A stretch of DNA of 32,409 bases from Chloroflexia bacterium (lineage in GTDB: Bacteria; Chloroflexota; Chloroflexia; Thermobaculales; Thermobaculaceae). A model generated the notes under the pieces. It was not told the DNA's origin. It ran no database searches and saw nothing but the letters and a program-made list of their open reading frames with translations. Within the stretch, counting starts at the first letter, position 1; each line of letters starts with the position of its first letter. The translations under genes were made by a program, and so were the position numbers. Below are positions 23,717-32,062 of the stretch, one piece after another. The stretch is from NCBI GenBank assembly GCA_030446765.1, contig JAUJMR010000001.1, positions 118,668-151,076 of the forward strand. The letters run 5' to 3'.

Positions 23717-24583
23717 TTGGAAGCTGAGATCGCGGCGGGGCTGCGCACAGTTGGCCTGAGTACCACGTCTGTGGTGATGGTGCATGCGTCTCTTTCGTCA
23801 TTCGGCCCCGTCGAGGGTGGTGCGCTCACCGTCTGCCGTGCGCTCGTAGCGGTGTGCGGGACCATCCTGATGCCGGCTGGAAGTTGGGACCGTACCGGCC
23901 TGCCCGCACCACCCGGACTCGTGCGACAGGACAACGCCTGTCGGAATGCCGCCTCCTGGGAGGAGTTCGACGCCGCGCTCGCCCGCGCGACAGCCTACAC
24001 CGAGGACTTACCGATCGATGCAGAGTTCGAGCGCATCCCCGAGACGATGCGATCGAACTTCGCACACAGCCGAAGTCGGCACCCGCTGCTGTCGTTACCT
24101 GGCGGTCGGGAGTCACGCGGAGGAACTCACCGGCGCGTCCCGACTCGACTGGCCGCTCGGTCCGCTCGAGGCTCTGGCTGCGACGGGTGGGGATGTGCTG
24201 CTCCTGGGCGTGGGACACGATACGAATACGTTTGATTCATCTCGCGGAGCAGCGCCTGGGCCGCTCTCGTTTCTACCGTTACGCGAAATGTGCCGAGGGT
24301 GTCTGGATGGAGCTGCCGAACATACCCGGCCAGAGCGATGGCTTCGAGGCGATCGAGCGCCAGCTGCAGAGCGCTGCGGTCGAGTGCTTCATCGGCAAGT
24401 GTCGCGCGCGCCGCCGTAGTCGCACGAACGGTGCTCGAAACCGCCCGGCGGCTTATCCTCGCAGATCCCGCCGCCCTACTCTGCGCCGACCACGGATGCA
24501 GTCGGTGCCGCGCCGCCCATAGGCAGAGGCTGTCGGTTGTCGAGACGGAAGCGAGTGCTCAACAAAGCATTCCTCGCGAGTAG
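23717..24583 (+). pseudogene. AAC(3)-family N-acetyltransferase with three frameshifts
   Basis: The pieces of one aminoglycoside 3-N-acetyltransferase-type protein follow in order but in different frames. Frame 2: MVHASLSSFGPVEGG to RSRHPLLSLP (to about 24100). Frame 3: VGSHAEELTGASRLDWPLGPLEALAATGGDVLLLGVGHDTNT (to about 24230). Frame 1: IHLAEQRLGRSRFYRYAKCAEGVWMELPNIPGQSDGFEAIE (to about 24405). Frame 2 again: VVARTVLETARRLILADPAALLCADHG to the stop. Each change corresponds to one extra base. The N-terminus is also unsatisfactory, since an ATG at 23707 runs at once into TGA. This looks like a genuinely decayed gene. The family acetylates aminoglycosides or related amines, and this copy cannot be functional. 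Confidence 0.8.
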
Positions 24584-25056
24584 TCAGCGTGGGCGGCATA
24601 AAGTGTGAACGCGAACGTCTATCGCCATTCTTCGAGTCGACGACACCCATGAGAAAACCTCCAAGCCATCTGGCCTGGAGGTTCGGATTGTCGATGCCGA
24701 GCGAAGCAGTCCGTAAACAAAGGGCACAACTTACGACGCTTCAAATTTTTTGCTGCGCTTCGCTCGAACCGTGTCTAGTGCCTACTCTACTGCGAGGGCC
24801 AGCCCATGAACGGACCCGTGTTGGTTGTGTCCAGTGTGCGACGTACCTCGACCACGCCCCACTCAGGGCGAGCCGCGCCACGTGCTCCACTGGGCGCTGG
24901 TGCTTCGCCATCTTCGCGACTCTGCCCCCGTGCCGTGCGCCATGTCCGAAAGGTTGATACAATTGCCATCATTGGAAACTCCTCGCCCGAATATGCTTAT
25001 TTCTGCCGTTTTACGCTGCGTCTGTGCGCCCTACACATAGTATACATTGAGATTCC
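24584..25056. other. Gene-free stretch before the DeoR-type gene
   Basis: No gene is recognised. Two dyads are present. One is a hairpin at 24656-24683 that reads as a terminator on the minus strand. The other is a long-loop inverted repeat, CGAGCGAAGCAG (24698-24709), whose complement at 24753-24766 carries a 2-base GC insertion. Upstream of the DeoR-type gene, TATACA at 25041-25046 could be a -10 element, but no good -35 was seen. The stretch may be the remains of a mobile or regulatory region. Confidence 0.3.
24656..24683 (-). terminator. Hairpin with T-run on the minus strand
   Basis: AACCTCCA and TGGAGGTT pair, followed inside by GCC/GGC around ATCT, with one A-C mismatch. Read on the minus strand it is followed by TTTTCTC, as in an intrinsic terminator. 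No gene ends here on that strand, so it might end a short untranslated RNA or be a leftover. Confidence 0.4.
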
Positions 25057-25080
25057 GTGCAGAATCAAGTGATTCTGCGC
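25057..25080. promoter_or_regulatory. Palindromic operator in front of the DeoR-type gene
   Basis: GCAGAATCA (25059-25067) and TGATTCTGC (25070-25078) form a perfect 9-bp dyad around AG, extended by one more G-C pair at 25057/25080. It lies 22-45 bases before the chosen ATG, just after the possible -10 at 25041. That position suits autorepression by the encoded regulator. Confidence 0.6.
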
Positions 25081-25101
25081 ACAAGTCGGAAGATTAACGC
25101 A

Positions 25102-25857
25102 ATGTTAACAGCGGAGCGTCGACGATACATTCTTGAAGTACTTGGGCGGGACGGCAAGGTGCTCATTCCTGCGCTCAGTGCCGATCTTCGGGTCTCCGAG
25201 GACACTGTTCGCCGGGACCTCCGCGATCTCGCCGGAGAGGGGTTACTGCAACGAGTCCACGGCGGTGCGTTGCCTCGGTCCCCCTCTACCGCAAACTACG
25301 CGGCGCGTCAGCAGCAGGCGCCGGATGCGAAGGCGCGCATCGCGCGGGCTGCCACTGGCCTGATCACCAACGACCAGGTCGTGCTGCTCGACGGCGGCAC
25401 CACGGCGCTGCAGGTTGCGCAGCATCTCCCGCATGAACTACGGGTGACCATCATTACGCCCAGTCCGCCGATCGCGGTCGCGCTCGCCGAGCATCCGAAT
25501 GTCGAGGTGGTAATACTGGGCGGAAAGCTGTACAAGCACGCCCTGGTTTCGGTTGGCGCGGCCACGCTCGATTCCCTGCGGATGGTCCGTGCGGACCTCT
25601 GCATGCTCGGCGTTGGCGGACTGCATCCTGAGTTGGGTGTCAGCACGGACGACCTCGAAGAGGCCCACGTCAAGCGCGGGATGATCGACAGCGCCGCGGA
25701 AGTTGTGGCACTCACTTCCGCAGAGAAGATCAACACGGCGAGCCCGTACATCGTCGGACCACTCTCGCAGCTGGACTATATCGTTACCGAGAGCGAGGTG
25801 CCCGACCACCTGCTCCGCCCCTACGAAAACGCAGGCATCGCCGTCATCCGGGCATAA
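25102..25857 (+). CDS. DeoR/GlpR-family transcriptional regulator
   Basis: The product has 251 residues from the ATG at 25102; the longer frame to 25057 would place the operator palindrome inside the gene. Residues 1-57 form the DeoR winged helix MLTAERRRYILEVLGRDGKV with SEDTVRRDLRDLAGEGLLQRVHGGAL, the classic family signature. Residues about 75-235 are a sugar-phosphate-binding sensor of the ribose-5-phosphate-isomerase-like fold, with VVLLDGGTTALQVAQHLP, VTIITPSPPIAVALAEHPNVEVVILGG and DLCMLGVGGLHPELGVSTDDLEEAHVKRGMI. It is expected to repress sugar genes and to be released by a phosphorylated sugar. Its targets may include itself and the aminotransferase gene downstream. Confidence 0.93.
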   Translation: MLTAERRRYILEVLGRDGKVLIPALSADLRVSEDTVRRDLRDLAGEGLLQRVHGGALPRSPSTANYAARQQQAPDAKARIARAATGLITNDQVVLLDGGTTALQVAQHLPHELRVTIITPSPPIAVALAEHPNVEVVILGGKLYKHALVSVGAATLDSLRMVRADLCMLGVGGLHPELGVSTDDLEEAHVKRGMIDSAAEVVALTSAEKINTASPYIVGPLSQLDYIVTESEVPDHLLRPYENAGIAVIRA

Positions 25858-25895
25858 AGGCTTATCTAGGTCAATTGGCGCATTGGTGTGTCGTG

Positions 25896-25924
25896 TTGAC
25901 AGGTCGCCCTGGCTCGCCTAGTAT
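25896..25924 (+). promoter_or_regulatory. Strong promoter of the aminotransferase gene
   Basis: TTGACA (25896-25901), a 17-base spacer and TAGTAT (25919-25924) form a near-consensus promoter. The perfect palindrome TCGGGCCCGA follows at about 25934-25943, at the expected start of transcription, and may be an operator. Confidence 0.75.
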
Positions 25925-25969
25925 ACGCGCACATCGGGCCCGACACCCGGCATAACGGTAGGAGCAACG

Positions 25970-27237
25970 ATGAGTGTGACAACCGACACACTGGCGATTC
26001 ACGGCGGTGAGCCGGCGGTGACGCGGCCGCTGAATCACTACAAAGGTGCGGCGCAGGTCGGTGAAGCAGAAAAGGCCGCGGTCCTGGAAGTCCTGACCGC
26101 CCAGTCGCTCTTTCGTTATTACGGCCCCAACCTCCTCGAGAAGACCGCTGCCTTCGAAACCGCCATCGCCGCGCACCTCGGGGTGCCGTTTGCGGCTGCG
26201 TGCTCCTCGGGCACGGCGGCGCTCCGTATGGGACTTATAGCGCTCGGAGTTGGTGCGGGCGACGAGGTGATCGTCCCGGCGACGACGTTCATCGCCTCAG
26301 TCAACGCCGTCGTCACCCAGGGCGCGGTCCCGATCTTCGCCGAGGTGGACGAGTATCTCTGCCTGGATCCTGCGGCGATCGAGCCGCTGCTGACCGAGCG
26401 CACCCGGGCGATCATGCCCGTACACCTCAACGGTGTCGCGGTCGACATGGAGCCATTGATGGCGATCGCGCGAAGGCATGGCGTCGCCGTTCTCGAGGAT
26501 ACCGCCCAGGCGTGTGGCAGTGCGTACCACGGGACGAAACTCGGTACGATCGGCGATGTCGGTGCCTTCAGCTTCCAGTTGGAGAAAAACATCACCAGCG
26601 GCGATGGCGGCCTCGTTGTCACGCATGATGAAGAACTATACAAGCGTGCCGTGAAGTACAGCGACCAGGGCGGCCAGTTCCCGATCCAAGCGGCGGTGTG
26701 CGTGACCTCGTGGGCGGTGAGGCGTATCTCGGCGAGAACTTGCGGATGACCGAGATCGCCGGCGCCATCCTTGGGGTCCAGCTCGGGCGTCTCGACGCGA
26801 TGCTTGATCGCGTGGCGTTTGCGCGCCAGTCGGTGCTGTCGGCCGTCCATGACCTCCCGGTGCAGTTCCCGTCACCAACTCCACATCGCGATCAACACGC
26901 GCTCGGTATCCTATTCTATCTCCAGACGCCGGAGCAGGCAGCGGCCTTCGTGCAGGCTCTTCGTGCCGAGGGTGTGCACACGGCGCAAGTGTACGGTGGC
27001 AAACCGGTGTATGCGAACCCGCAGGTCCTGGAGCAGCGAACGATGACCCGAATATGCCCGTTCCGCTGCTCATGCACGGATCATCGCAAGGTCTCCTACC
27101 AGGTGGGGATGTGTCCGCGCACGGAAGATCTGCTGGCGCGCAGCGTTGGTGTCTCGCTTGGTCCAATGATGGATGACCAGGATCTAACGGAGATCGCACA
27201 CGGCATCCGCAAGGTAGCAGCTCACATGGCCCTATGA
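25970..27237 (+). pseudogene. DegT/DnrJ/EryC1/StrS aminotransferase with one frameshift
   Basis: Two overlapping frames together make one full PLP enzyme of about 422 residues. The first runs from the ATG at 25970 (AGGAG 5 bases upstream) to 26749. It contains CSSGTAALRMGL, FIASVNAVVTQGA, VLEDTAQACGS (Asp177, contacts the PLP ring N) and FSFQLEKNITSGDGG (Lys206, Schiff base). After GGQFPIQ near 26688 the family sequence jumps to the next frame (GGVRDLVGGEAYLGENLRMTEIAGAILGVQL) and continues to 27237. The change equals one missing base near 26688-26692. Everything else looks intact, so this is either a recent inactivation or a sequencing error. The substrate would be a keto-sugar or scyllo-inosose-type compound. 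Confidence 0.8.
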
Positions 27238-27383
27238 GGCGAGCCGACCCGGGAATGCGTGCTGCCCTAGATGCTGTTCCCCGTTGGGTATCAGTCATAC
27301 GTCATCTTTCTCTGGACCGCCCAGCAAGATCAACGTATCCGCTTGCCGGAGGAATCAAGCATGCGCCACGAGGGTAACGCGGT

Positions 27384-28289
27384 ATGACTGAGATACGCGT
27401 TCTCAACGGCGGTGACCTGCCTGCCTTACTCGACCTGTGCACGCGCGCCCTACCTCTGGACACGTTCTCGCTGCCGCTGCTTCGCGCCCGCGTCCCCGAC
27501 GAACCGGAGCACCAGCGCCACTTGCAGCTTGCCGCCTGGGACAAGGGCCAGTTGGTCGGCGTGATGCTGGCTGGTGTCCGGGGAGGTGCGGAGGAGACCT
27601 CCGCCGCAATCCGCCTGTTCGCGGTTGAGCCGGCAGCTCGGAGGCAGGGCGTTGCGACAAGCCTCCTGCGGGAACTAGAGCGCATTCTCCAGGGCGACGG
27701 TCATCGCCGCCTTACCCTCGCGCGGCAGGCGCCGGTGTACTTCTGGCCCGGCGTTGACGTGCGCTACACGCCAGCCATTTGCTTTCTGGAAGCGAATGGA
27801 TACAAACGGAGTGCAGAGGCTATCAATATGGAGGTCGATCTCTCCCGCCGCGACTGGGACACTACTGAGGCGGAGACCCGCCTATCGACCCAGGGCTATG
27901 AGATCCGCAAACTTCGTGATACCGACCGGGTAACGTTCAGCGCCTGGATGTGCGAGGCCTGGAACCCGACTTGGGCGTATGAGGCTTTGGAGTCCTTAAA
28001 GAACGACCCGGTCACTACCTGGGTCGCCCTGCGGGACGGCGCGTACAACGCATTCGCCTCGTACGATTGCACTGCGTTCCCAGGTGGCTTCGGGCCCACC
28101 GGCACGGACCCGAGCCTCCGAGGCCAGGGGATCGGCACTGTGCTCTTTCATCGCTGTATGCAGGACATGCGCGCGCTCGGCTACGCGAAATGCGAGGTGT
28201 GCTGGACCGGCCCAGTGGCCTTCTACGCCAAGGCCGCCGATGCCTGGATCAGCAGGGTCTTCTGGTCGATGCAGAAGGACCTGGGATAG
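27384..28289 (+). CDS. Tandem GNAT-domain acetyltransferase
   Basis: The product has 301 residues with two GNAT folds in one chain. The first covers about 1-145 with the acetyl-CoA loop RLFAVEPAARRQGVATSLL (78-95). The second covers about 170-300 with GPTGTDPSLRGQGIGTVLF (237-255) and the end YAKCEVCWTGPVAFYAKAADA. Both loops retain the R/Q-x-x-G-x-G/A pattern, so both may bind acetyl-CoA, although in double GNAT proteins one domain is often inactive. The substrate is unknown. The start ATG has GAGGG about 8 bases upstream. It lies 147 bases after the broken aminotransferase gene and converges with the dehydratase gene. Confidence 0.88.
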   Translation: MTEIRVLNGGDLPALLDLCTRALPLDTFSLPLLRARVPDEPEHQRHLQLAAWDKGQLVGVMLAGVRGGAEETSAAIRLFAVEPAARRQGVATSLLRELERILQGDGHRRLTLARQAPVYFWPGVDVRYTPAICFLEANGYKRSAEAINMEVDLSRRDWDTTEAETRLSTQGYEIRKLRDTDRVTFSAWMCEAWNPTWAYEALESLKNDPVTTWVALRDGAYNAFASYDCTAFPGGFGPTGTDPSLRGQGIGTVLFHRCMQDMRALGYAKCEVCWTGPVAFYAKAADAWISRVFWSMQKDLG

Positions 28290-28311
28290 AGGTGTTCCGA
28301 GAATCTATCGG

Positions 28312-29328
28312 CTATACCCGTCGCTCATAACCGGTGAGCGTCATCAGCCGCGACAAGGAAATGTTGCGGCCCGAGAGCGTGATCGCCACCCTGCGTCCGC
28401 GAAGCTCCGCAGGAGCACTCAGGAGCACGGCGAGAGCCGCCGCACCGGACGGCTCAAGCATGTACCGGTGGTACTCCATTGCCCAACGCATCGCGGAGAC
28501 CATTTCGTCGTCGGAAACGCCGAGCATACGGTCGACCACCCGCCGCACAACAGGCCACGTCAGCGTCTCGGGCTCGATATAGCCGCTCAGGCCCTCGGCG
28601 ATGGAGGGCTGCAGTGGTACCTCGACCGTCCGACCCTCTCGATACCACGTGCTGAAGGTCGGACTGTTACTGGCCTCAACTCCCCAAATCTCTATGGCCG
28701 GGTTCACCGACTTCAACACTGCGCCGATGCCCGACACGAGGCCACCACCCCCGACGCACACCACTGCTACCTCAACATCGGGCATGTCGTCGAGGATCTC
28801 GAGCCCGATGGTGCCATTACCGGCGATCACCGCAGGGTCGCTGTACGCGGAAACGTAGACGAGCCCCTCCCGATTCGCGGTCTGCATCGCTGCTTGCCGC
28901 GCGTCCTCGATGTCCGGGAAGCGGCTGAGCCGCGCATCATAGGATTCCAGCACGCGCACCTTCGACGGATCGGCGGTCTCCGGCAAGTAGATATGCGCGG
29001 CGATCCCAAGCTGCTTCGCGGCGTAGGCCAGTCCGATCCCGTGGTTCCCGGCCGTCGAGGCGACGACGCCGTTGTGGCGCTCTTCCGGTGTGAGCGTCTG
29101 CAGACGATTGAACGGCCCGCGCACCTTGAAGCTGCCAGTAACCTGTGTATTTTCCAGTTTCATCCACACGTCGGCATGTGCGTGCCGGCTGAGTTCGAAG
29201 GAGTGCTCCAGCGACGTATGTCGCACCCAGCCCCGCAGGCGGGACTGCGCCAGGAACACGTCCTGCAGCGTCACTGGCTTTGAGTCTGCCTCGACAGTGT
29301 GTCCACCTCCCGAATCGTCGTGGTGCAT
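28312..29328 (-). CDS. Threonine dehydratase / serine racemase-like PLP enzyme
   Basis: The product has 338 residues and is a fold-type II PLP enzyme. The Schiff-base Lys68 lies in TGSFKVRGPFN. ASTAGNHGIGLAYAA (90-104) binds the substrate carboxylate, and VGGGGLVSG (192-200) cups the PLP phosphate. The conserved EPSGAAALA segment is near the C-terminus. It ends without an ACT regulatory domain, as in catabolic threonine dehydratases, serine racemases or 3-hydroxyaspartate dehydratases. It should deaminate threonine or serine, or act on a related hydroxy-amino acid. The ATG at 29328 has only a weak upstream GGA, so the start is not firm. It follows the ABC exporter operon closely (8 bases) and may be its last gene. 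Confidence 0.88.
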   Translation of the reverse strand: MHHDDSGGGHTVEADSKPVTLQDVFLAQSRLRGWVRHTSLEHSFELSRHAHADVWMKLENTQVTGSFKVRGPFNRLQTLTPEERHNGVVASTAGNHGIGLAYAAKQLGIAAHIYLPETADPSKVRVLESYDARLSRFPDIEDARQAAMQTANREGLVYVSAYSDPAVIAGNGTIGLEILDDMPDVEVAVVCVGGGGLVSGIGAVLKSVNPAIEIWGVEASNSPTFSTWYREGRTVEVPLQPSIAEGLSGYIEPETLTWPVVRRVVDRMLGVSDDEMVSAMRWAMEYHRYMLEPSGAAALAVLLSAPAELRGRRVAITLSGRNISLSRLMTLTGYERRV

Positions 29329-29336
29329 GGTCCGTA

Positions 29337-30128
29337 CTACGAGCTAGCGCTCGTGTACTTGGAGATGGCGTACGTCCAGAACCAGCGTGAAACGCCGAGG
29401 AGTAGCACCGCGGCGACTCCCGAACCGAGTACACTCCCTGCGTTCCATCGCCCGATGATCGCCTCGGCGGGCACCGTCGTCACGAACGCGACGGGGATGA
29501 GGAAGGTAAACACCAAGCGCACCCAACCCGGGAGTGCCGAGACCGGAAACGCTCCCGCGCGGAAGAACCCGTTGAAAAGCTCGGTCACGTTGCCCACCTT
29601 CACGAACCAGAATGCCGTCATCGAGAGCATGAACCACACCGCGTACACTATCGTAAGGGCAGTGACGATCAGGCACAGGCCCAACAGCGCGCCGATGCTC
29701 GATGCGTTCTCCAATCCGCTCGCCGCCCAGATCACGAGTCCTGCGCCGACGAGTGCATCCGTCAGGCGGAAGACGTTGATGTTTCGTGAGGAGATCAGGA
29801 ACTGCGCGTCGACCGGTTTGAGGAGGTTGAAGTCCATCGTGCCCTGTCGCACCTCTTCGCCGATCTTATTGAGGTTGGGGTACAGGAACGCACCGATGTA
29901 GCCTTGCACGAGCGTGAATAGTCCGACCACGACGATGCTTTCCCGGTAGCTCCAGCCGCCGAGGGGTGTGCCGTCGCTGTACAGGATGGTGATGCCGAGC
30001 AACGTGCCTCCCGCCAGCAGGAGCGACCCGAACAGGTTCACCGCGAAGTTCACTCGGTACTCCAACTGGGCGCTGATGCTGGCGCGCACGAAAATACCCA
30101 GCACACGAATGTACCGTTTCAACCTCAT
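29337..30128 (-). CDS. ABC-2 type transporter permease
   Basis: The product has 263 residues from the ATG at 30128, which overlaps the previous gene's stop (ATGA); the longer frame to 30302 lies within that gene. It begins MRLKRYIRVLGIFVRASISAQLEYR, the usual cytoplasmic start of this subgroup, followed by six hydrophobic segments, among them LFGSLLLAGGTLLGITIL, SIVVVGLFTLVQGYIGAFLY, LLGLCLIVTALTIVYAVWF and the last one VLGSGVAAVLLLGVSRWFW. The middle segment GTMDFNLLKPVD is a family signature (DUF990-like exporters, similar to daunorubicin-type systems). Together with the permease and ATPase upstream it forms an export complex in the membrane. Confidence 0.88.
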   Translation of the reverse strand: MRLKRYIRVLGIFVRASISAQLEYRVNFAVNLFGSLLLAGGTLLGITILYSDGTPLGGWSYRESIVVVGLFTLVQGYIGAFLYPNLNKIGEEVRQGTMDFNLLKPVDAQFLISSRNINVFRLTDALVGAGLVIWAASGLENASSIGALLGLCLIVTALTIVYAVWFMLSMTAFWFVKVGNVTELFNGFFRAGAFPVSALPGWVRLVFTFLIPVAFVTTVPAEAIIGRWNAGSVLGSGVAAVLLLGVSRWFWTYAISKYTSASS

Positions 30129-30928
30129 GCCCCGACCGCTCCATAGCGTGCCAGTCCTCGCCGCCACAGCGCCGACCGAAGCGCGTAGAACCCCGCAGCC
30201 CAGAGGAGCTGTACGCCGAAGACACGCGCAATCTCGGGTCCAGGTGCCTCTCCGGTTAGCACCCGAACCGGGTAGTAGACCAGATACGGAAACGGTGTCC
30301 ACTCAATGAACGCGCGCAGGGCAGGTGGGTAGAACTCGAGCGGCGCGAAGGCTCCGGTCAGAAACGCCGCGGCAACGAAGTAGAAGTCGTCGATTGCGGT
30401 GGCCTGGTCGAACCAGAACGCGAGGATACCAATGCAGTACGCGATCAGGAACCGCGTGAAGAACGCGACCGTCACAGACAGCGTGTATAGCAGCACGTGC
30501 CAGATATCCGGTGTCAGCCGCGTGCCCGGTACGATGAGCAAGCCGGCGAAAACAATCAGCAGCATGAAGGGCAGCCGCACTAGCCGCTCCGAGTAATGCC
30601 CCGCGAAGAACTCCCACATGGGATCTAGCGGGCGTAGTAGCTTCGGACTCAGGTGTCCCTGACGTATTTGGTAGTCGAGCTCCCAGGCGACCCAGGCGAC
30701 GATTAGCTGCTGCGTGATCCACGCCGCCAGAAAGTAGGCCGCGAACTGTTGTTCGTTGAACCCGCCAGTGTGCCCGCCCGCCGCGCGCGCCTTGCCGATC
30801 CACACCGCCATCATGATCAGCGGGATCGCGCCGGATAGCATCCAGATGACGATCTCGGCACGGTACGCCGACATGTGTGCGAACCACACACTGAAGAGCA
30901 CCCACGTCTTATTGAGGCGCGCTCTCAT
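30125..30928 (-). CDS. ABC-2 type transporter permease
   Basis: The product has 267 residues. It starts MRARLNKTWVLFSVWFAHMSAYRAEIVIWM, followed by about six membrane segments (such as FAAYFLAAWITQQLIVAWVAW, LPFMLLIVFAGLLIV and LLYTLSVTVAFFTRFLIAYC). The loop GHLSPKLLRPLDP matches the signature in the sister permease (GTMDFNLLKPVD), so the two are related members of a heterodimeric exporter. Its ATG overlaps the ATPase stop by 4 bases and its own stop overlaps the next permease start by 4, giving a tightly coupled operon. The substrate is unknown. Confidence 0.88.
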   Translation of the reverse strand: MRARLNKTWVLFSVWFAHMSAYRAEIVIWMLSGAIPLIMMAVWIGKARAAGGHTGGFNEQQFAAYFLAAWITQQLIVAWVAWELDYQIRQGHLSPKLLRPLDPMWEFFAGHYSERLVRLPFMLLIVFAGLLIVPGTRLTPDIWHVLLYTLSVTVAFFTRFLIAYCIGILAFWFDQATAIDDFYFVAAAFLTGAFAPLEFYPPALRAFIEWTPFPYLVYYPVRVLTGEAPGPEIARVFGVQLLWAAGFYALRSALWRRGLARYGAVGA

Positions 30929-31974
30929 CGCGCGGCTTGCTCCGCTCCGGCCGGGACTGCATCAACGGCCTGCCGGTTGGTGCCCGCGAACAGGGTACCG
31001 ATCACCCCTTCAATGGGTGGATCTTCGATCGTCACGTCCGCGACGGGCAGTTCCGCGAGCATGCGCGCCGCCAGACGGCTCGTCTCGTTCCGCGGCACCA
31101 GCACGTCCGCGAAGAGCCCCTCCCGTGACGTCAGCTTGCCGTAGAAGCTGAGTCGCTCGTCGGATACATTCTCGGACAGTTCTAGCCGGACGGTCTTGCC
31201 CGGCGCGGCCTCTTCGACGAGCGCGGAGAGATCGCCGTCGAACACGATATGACCTTTGTCGATCACGATAATGCGCTTACAGAGCGCCGTAACGTCCGCC
31301 ATGTAGTGGCTCGTCAGGATGACGGTCGCGTTGAAACGGCGGTTGTACTCTGCGACAAACTCGCGGATGCGTACCTGCATGTTCACGTCGAGGCCGATCG
31401 TCGGCTCGTCAAGGAAGAGCACCCGCGGTCGGTGCAGCAACGCCGCGGCGAGCTCGCACTTCATCCGCTCCCCGAGGCTCAGCTTGCGCACCTGTTTCTT
31501 GAGGATGCCCTCGAGCTCCAGTATCTCGCTGAACTCGCGCATCGTCGCCTGGTACTCGTCATTCGGAATCTCGTAGATCGCCTGGTTTACGAGGAAGCTG
31601 TCGAGCGCGGGCAGGTCCCACAGCAATTGCTGCTTCTGGCCCATCACCAATGTGATGTTCTTGAGGAACTCCGTACGGCGCTCCTTCGGGACATGACCGC
31701 CCACGCGTACAAACCCGTCTGTCGGGTGCAGCAACCCGGCGAGCATCTTCAGCGCGGTCGTCTTGCCCGCGCCGTTTGGTCCAAGGAAGCCGACCATCTG
31801 TCCGGCATCGATCTCGAAGCTTATGCGGTCCACCGCGCGGACAAGCGTCTTGCGGCGGCGGACGAAGGAGGCGAGCGAGCCGCGCAGACCGGGCTCCTTC
31901 TCGTGAACGGTGTAGACCTTCTCGAGGTCACGAACTTGTATGACGGGCGTCGTGGAGTGGTCGGTGTGTGACAT
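30925..31974 (-). CDS. ABC transporter ATP-binding protein
   Basis: The product has 349 residues. Walker A is GPNGAGKT (65-72), the Q-loop is around VMGQKQQLLWD (110-120), the signature motif is LSLGER (165-170, in place of LSGGQ), Walker B is VLFLDEP (185-191) and the switch His is in LTSHYM. The N-terminal insert EKEPGLRGSLASFVRRRKT and the LSLGERMKCELAAALLHRP stretch are typical of ATPases paired with DUF990-type permeases. A C-terminal ~100-residue extension follows the ATPase domain. It is the first gene of the exporter operon. No clear Shine-Dalgarno lies before the ATG, so it may be leaderless or weakly translated. Confidence 0.93.
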   Translation of the reverse strand: MSHTDHSTTPVIQVRDLEKVYTVHEKEPGLRGSLASFVRRRKTLVRAVDRISFEIDAGQMVGFLGPNGAGKTTALKMLAGLLHPTDGFVRVGGHVPKERRTEFLKNITLVMGQKQQLLWDLPALDSFLVNQAIYEIPNDEYQATMREFSEILELEGILKKQVRKLSLGERMKCELAAALLHRPRVLFLDEPTIGLDVNMQVRIREFVAEYNRRFNATVILTSHYMADVTALCKRIIVIDKGHIVFDGDLSALVEEAAPGKTVRLELSENVSDERLSFYGKLTSREGLFADVLVPRNETSRLAARMLAELPVADVTIEDPPIEGVIGTLFAGTNRQAVDAVPAGAEQAAR

Positions 31975-32023
31975 TGTTTAAGGGTACCACACAGCCCGTT
32001 CCATCAACGCCGGAACCCTCGTG

Positions 32024-32029
32024 TATAAT
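32024..32029 (+). promoter_or_regulatory. -10 element of the GH4 gene
   Basis: A perfect TATAAT lies 33 bases before the GH4 ATG. The matching -35 is poor (TTCCAT, with a spacer of about 19), so an activator may be needed. Confidence 0.5.
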
Positions 32030-32062
32030 CCAGCCCGAACGATCGCACTGGATGGGGGCAAG

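Noticed and set aside
24806..25072. Open frames of 60-90 codons on both strands before the DeoR-type gene
   Set aside because: They have no ribosome binding sites and no recognisable domains, and their composition resembles non-coding GC-rich DNA.
26680..26700. Programmed frameshift in the aminotransferase gene
   Set aside because: There is no slippery heptamer or recoding signal at the site, and the family is not known for recoding. Mutation or sequencing error is simpler.
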